A DNA stretch of 64,000 bases, from NCBI GenBank assembly GCA_963840245.1, contig CAWIYI010000048.1, forward strand, positions 1 to 64,000, read 5' to 3'. Each line of letters opens with the position of its first letter. Positions within the stretch are counted from its first letter, which is position 1. A program made the translations under genes and the position numbers. The DNA comes from Bog-473 sp963840245 (GTDB taxonomy: Bacteria > Actinomycetota > Acidimicrobiia > Acidimicrobiales > RAAP-2). Shown in pieces: positions 61,135-64,000 of this stretch. The notes beneath the pieces are model-generated. The model was not told the origin of the DNA and searched no databases. It was given only the letters and a program-made list of their open reading frames with translations.

Positions 61135-62528
61135 GAGCGTGCTCTTTCCCGCGTCACGCCGAGCAGCCGGTCCGGCCCGAGGATGCCTCCGGGGTCGAAG
61201 GCCCGCTTGATGGAGCGCATGAGCTCGAGCGACACCGGATCTTGCATCTCGAGGAAGTAGGGCAGCTTCGCCGTTCCGATGCCGTGCTCGCCGGAGATCG
61301 CACCCCCGACGGCGAGCGCCAGTTCGAAGCTGGCGTGCATGAGGGCGTGCCGCCGCTCGTCGTCGGGCTGGAAGACCGTGATGTGGACGTTGCCGTCGCC
61401 GATGTGGCCGCAACCCGTGATGAGGGCGCCGTGTTCCTGGGCCAGCTCGGCCACCCGGGCCAGGTAGTCGGGGATGGTCGCCCGCGGGATCACCGCGTCG
61501 ATGAGGTCGTCACACCCGGCCGCCTTGCCGACGAAGAACGCCCGCTCCCGGGCTGCGATCAACTGCGCCCCCGAGGTCGGCGGGAGCACGTACACGTCGA
61601 GCGACCCCAGCTCCTCGAGCAGCGTGGCCAGGCGTTCGACATCCTCCTCGACCCGGGTGCCGTCCATTCCTTCGAGGACGACCACGAGATACGCGAGGGT
61701 GCGCGCCTTGATGTCCTCGGGCACGCCGAGGTCCAGGCCGGCCGCCTTGGTGATGCCGCCCATCACCAGGACGTCGACGTACTCGAGGATGGAGGGGTTG
61801 ATGCCGCTGTGCACGATGTGCGGCACGGCCTTGGCCACTTGCGTGAGGGTCGCAAAGGGTGCCAGGACGGTCGACGACGCGGTGAACCGGGGCTGGAGCT
61901 TCACGGTCACCTCCGTCGTGATGGCCAGAGTTCCCTCGGAGCCGATGAGCAGCTGGGTGAGGTCGTAGCCGCTCGAGCACTTGACGAACTTCCCGCCGGT
62001 CCGGAGCACGGTGCCGTCGGCCAGCACGACCTCGAGCCCGAGCACGTGCTGACGGGTGACCCCGTAGCGGACGGCGCGCATGCCACCGGCGTTGGTGGCC
62101 ACGTTGCCACCGAGCGAGCCGCTCTGCTCTCCCGGCGACACGGGATAGATGAGGCCCAGGGGAGCCAGCTCGCCGTTGAGCTGCTCGAGCGTCACACCAG
62201 GTTCCACCACGGCCACCTGGTTCTCGGTGTCGATCTCGCGGATCTGCTTCATGCGGTCGAAGGCCAGGAGGATGCCGTCGGCGACGGGCACGGCCGCGCC
62301 CGAGAGCCCAGTGCCGCTGCCCCGGGCCACCACCGGCACGCCGTGCTCGCCGGCCAGCTTCAGGACTTCGGACACCTCGCCCGTCGAGCCCGGCATGACG
62401 AGGGCCAGCGGCACGACGGGCACCGTCGTGAGCGCCTCGTCGTGGGTGTAGTCGGTGTGGATGGCCTCGCCCGCGAGGACATGGCTCTCGCCGACGGCCT
62501 TGCGCAGCTGTTCCAGGAATTCCGACAT
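61131..62528 (-). CDS. glcD: FAD-linked 2-hydroxy-acid oxidase/dehydrogenase (GlcD type)
   Basis: The 465-residue flavoprotein has the PCMH FAD-binding domain: PVVPLALVMPGSTGEVSEVL, VVARGSGTGLSGAAVP (about 68-83), PVSPGEQSGSLGGNVATNAGGMRAVRYG (about 129-156) and the C-terminal CGHIGDGNVHITVF and GGAISGEHGIGTAK blocks of GlcD/D-lactate dehydrogenases. It oxidises a 2-hydroxy acid such as glycolate or D-lactate. ATG 62528 is chosen over the GTG at 62546 because a GAGGTGGGGG sequence lies upstream of it. It is transcribed with the downstream ThDP enzyme. Confidence 0.92.
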   Translation of the reverse strand: MSEFLEQLRKAVGESHVLAGEAIHTDYTHDEALTTVPVVPLALVMPGSTGEVSEVLKLAGEHGVPVVARGSGTGLSGAAVPVADGILLAFDRMKQIREIDTENQVAVVEPGVTLEQLNGELAPLGLIYPVSPGEQSGSLGGNVATNAGGMRAVRYGVTRQHVLGLEVVLADGTVLRTGGKFVKCSSGYDLTQLLIGSEGTLAITTEVTVKLQPRFTASSTVLAPFATLTQVAKAVPHIVHSGINPSILEYVDVLVMGGITKAAGLDLGVPEDIKARTLAYLVVVLEGMDGTRVEEDVERLATLLEELGSLDVYVLPPTSGAQLIAARERAFFVGKAAGCDDLIDAVIPRATIPDYLARVAELAQEHGALITGCGHIGDGNVHITVFQPDDERRHALMHASFELALAVGGAISGEHGIGTAKLPYFLEMQDPVSLELMRSIKRAFDPGGILGPDRLLGVTRERARS

Positions 62529-62581
62529 GCGACGCGCCACCCCCACCTCGGATCGATCGGGTGGCCCGACCTTACCGGGCC

Positions 62582-64000
62582 TTACCGATCGTCGTCGGCG
62601 CTCTCGGCGCCCTCGGCGAGCCGGCGCCGCAGCTCCGCGACTCGCCGTGAGACCTCCGTCGCCGCTGTCGGGGCGGCCTCCTTCTCCAGCTCGGTGATGG
62701 TCCGCTCAATGGGGACCAGCCAGGGACTGGGCCGGCGCCCGGCCCTGGCGCCCGATCCGGCGTCGCCGCCGGCCTGCTCGAACCAGCTGCACCAGAGCTC
62801 CTCCTCGGAACGGGTCAGGGCCACATAGAGGAGGCGCCGCTCCTCGTCGATGGCATCGGGCGTCTGCGCCGACGCGATGGGCATGAGGCCCTCGCCGAGC
62901 CCGAGGACGAGCACCGTCGGCCATTGCAGGCCCTTGGCGCGGTGGAACGTGGTGAGCACCACCCGGTCGCGATCGGCCGGGGACTCGGGGCGGCTCTCTT
63001 CGTCGTCGTCCGCGGCGCCGCCGCGCCGCCCGGCATCGCCACGCAGGTCCGACGCCGGGCCGAGGTCGGCCCCGGCGATCTGGCTCGGTACCCGCGCCTT
63101 GTCCATGGCCTCCTGCACCCTGGCCAGCTGGGCGTTGGTCCGGGTCAGCACGGCGATGCTCGACCACGTCCGGCCCGGGACGCGCGACATCTTGGCCCGG
63201 GTGGCCGCCCAGGCGGCCTCGTCGTCATCGGTCGTGTGGGAGACGACCTGCGGGACCGGCCCGTCCACCCGCGTCGTGCGCGGCGGGACCACCTCGCGCC
63301 CCACCCCGAACGCGCCGCCCTCCCGCAGCACGGCGGTGGCCACCGCCACCACCTGGGGGGTGCAGCGGTGGTTCTCGTCCAGGCGGATGACCGTGGTGCC
63401 CCGCAGGATGTCGGGCAGCCGGTCGAGCAGTGTCGGATCGGCGCCGTTGAACCCGTAGACGGACTGGTTGGGGTCGCCGACCACGAACAGGTCGGGCTCG
63501 TCGGCCAGCATGGCGGTGAGGAGGCGGAACTGGGCCGGGTTGACGTCCTGCATCTCGTCGACGAAGAGGTGCCGGGTGCGCCAGCGGATGGAGTCGGCGA
63601 ACTCGCTGTCACCCGCCAGCGCGTCGGCGCAGGCCACGATCAGGTCGTCGAAGTCGAGCAGACGTCGGCGGCTCCGCTCCGCTTCGTAGCGGGTGTAGGC
63701 GTCCGCCACCTGTTCGGCGCTCATGCCGCTGCGGCGCCGGTGCCGTCGGGCCTCGGCCTCGTACTGCTCGGGCGACACGAGGCGCGCCTTGGCCCAGCCG
63801 ATCTCGCCGTCGAGGGCGCGGGTCCGACGTGCATCGCCGGTCGTCACGTCGGCCAAGAGGCGGCGCCGGTCCGGCAGGAGTGTGGGAGGTGGTCGACCCC
63901 GTAGCTCTCGGTGCTCGCGCAGCAGCCCGAGCGCCGTCCGGTGGAACGTGCCCGCCTTCACTCCGGACACGCCCAGTGAGTACAGCCGGGTGCGCAGCTC
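62582..64000 (-). CDS. UvrD/PcrA-family DNA helicase (N-terminus cut by the window edge)
   Basis: The frame is open to the last base, so this is the C-terminal 472 residues of a superfamily 1 helicase. It retains motif II LFVDEMQDVNPAQFRLL, motif III VVGDPNQSVYGFNGADP, motif IV IRLDENHRCTPQ, motif V LTTFHRAKGLQWPTVLVLGLGEGLMP and motif VI EERRLLYVALTRSEEELW. Walker A must lie beyond the window. A segment rich in Asp/Glu/Arg stands before motif V, and there is no HRDC domain at the end, so it is not a typical mycobacterial UvrD2. It unwinds DNA in repair or recombination. Confidence 0.9.
   Translation of the reverse strand, partial: ELRTRLYSLGVSGVKAGTFHRTALGLLREHRELRGRPPPTLLPDRRRLLADVTTGDARRTRALDGEIGWAKARLVSPEQYEAEARRHRRRSGMSAEQVADAYTRYEAERSRRRLLDFDDLIVACADALAGDSEFADSIRWRTRHLFVDEMQDVNPAQFRLLTAMLADEPDLFVVGDPNQSVYGFNGADPTLLDRLPDILRGTTVIRLDENHRCTPQVVAVATAVLREGGAFGVGREVVPPRTTRVDGPVPQVVSHTTDDDEAAWAATRAKMSRVPGRTWSSIAVLTRTNAQLARVQEAMDKARVPSQIAGADLGPASDLRGDAGRRGGAADDDEESRPESPADRDRVVLTTFHRAKGLQWPTVLVLGLGEGLMPIASAQTPDAIDEERRLLYVALTRSEEELWCSWFEQAGGDAGSGARAGRRPSPWLVPIERTITELEKEAAPTAATEVSRRVAELRRRLAEGAESADDDR

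Overview
The window is 64 kb of very GC-rich actinobacterial chromosome, probably class Acidimicrobiia or a close relative; that placement is inference. Supporting features are the secA-prfB-ftsE-ftsX order, a one-chain Kgd-type 2-oxoglutarate decarboxylase/dehydrogenase, coenzyme F420 genes (cofC and a Ddn-like oxidoreductase), a PafB-PafC fusion, lysine/alanine-rich H1-like proteins, and a FadD3/IpdF/FadE30-like set for steroid C/D-ring (HIP) breakdown.

Layout. 1-9 kb: glnII, a gene-free interval with several stem-loops, secA-prfB, ftsEX, small membrane genes, ssb and msrB. 9-18 kb: a broken serine hydrolase gene, an amidohydrolase, a family III CoA-transferase, then fadE30-like/ipdF, a long palindrome, fadD3 and a zinc alcohol dehydrogenase. 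18-26 kb: a nucleotidyltransferase, dxs, an MFS carrier and a thioesterase, facing tldD-pmbA; then an FmdB-like zinc ribbon and moaC. 26-32 kb: a carboxyltransferase, a short Erm-like methyltransferase, CtaG, fused PafBC and the Ddn-like protein. 32-36 kb: a MobF relaxase and a VirD4-like coupling protein facing each other, a gene-poor stretch of lower GC, and a free-standing H1-like protein. 36-44 kb: cofC, gpsA, a class III cyclase, a GH38 mannosidase, an acyl-CoA synthetase, small proteins and rnhB. 44-50 kb: a peptide ABC transporter (oppA, then oppBCDF). 50-64 kb: a DMT transporter, an alpha/beta hydrolase, kgd, a NYN-S1-H1-like RNase candidate, fabZ, an exonuclease III gene, two copies of a 42-nt hairpin, a ThDP enzyme with a GlcD-type oxidase, and a UvrD-like helicase cut by the window end.

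Three themes recur. (1) Many genes start 6-9 nt after a TANNNT -10 hexamer and lack a Shine-Dalgarno sequence, the pattern expected of leaderless mRNAs; tldD and its divergent neighbour appear to share one 18-bp promoter. (2) Five genes (a serine hydrolase, gpsA, oppA, an alpha/beta hydrolase and kgd) are each broken by exactly one extra base. Because kgd and gpsA are core genes and the sites share no sequence, assembly or sequencing error is the simplest reading. (3) Several neighbouring genes overlap by ATGA/GTGA-type junctions, and two convergent pairs overlap at their 3' ends by 45 and 141 bp.

No rRNA, tRNA, CRISPR array, insertion sequence or integrase was found. All assignments come from reading the sequence; no database search was run.
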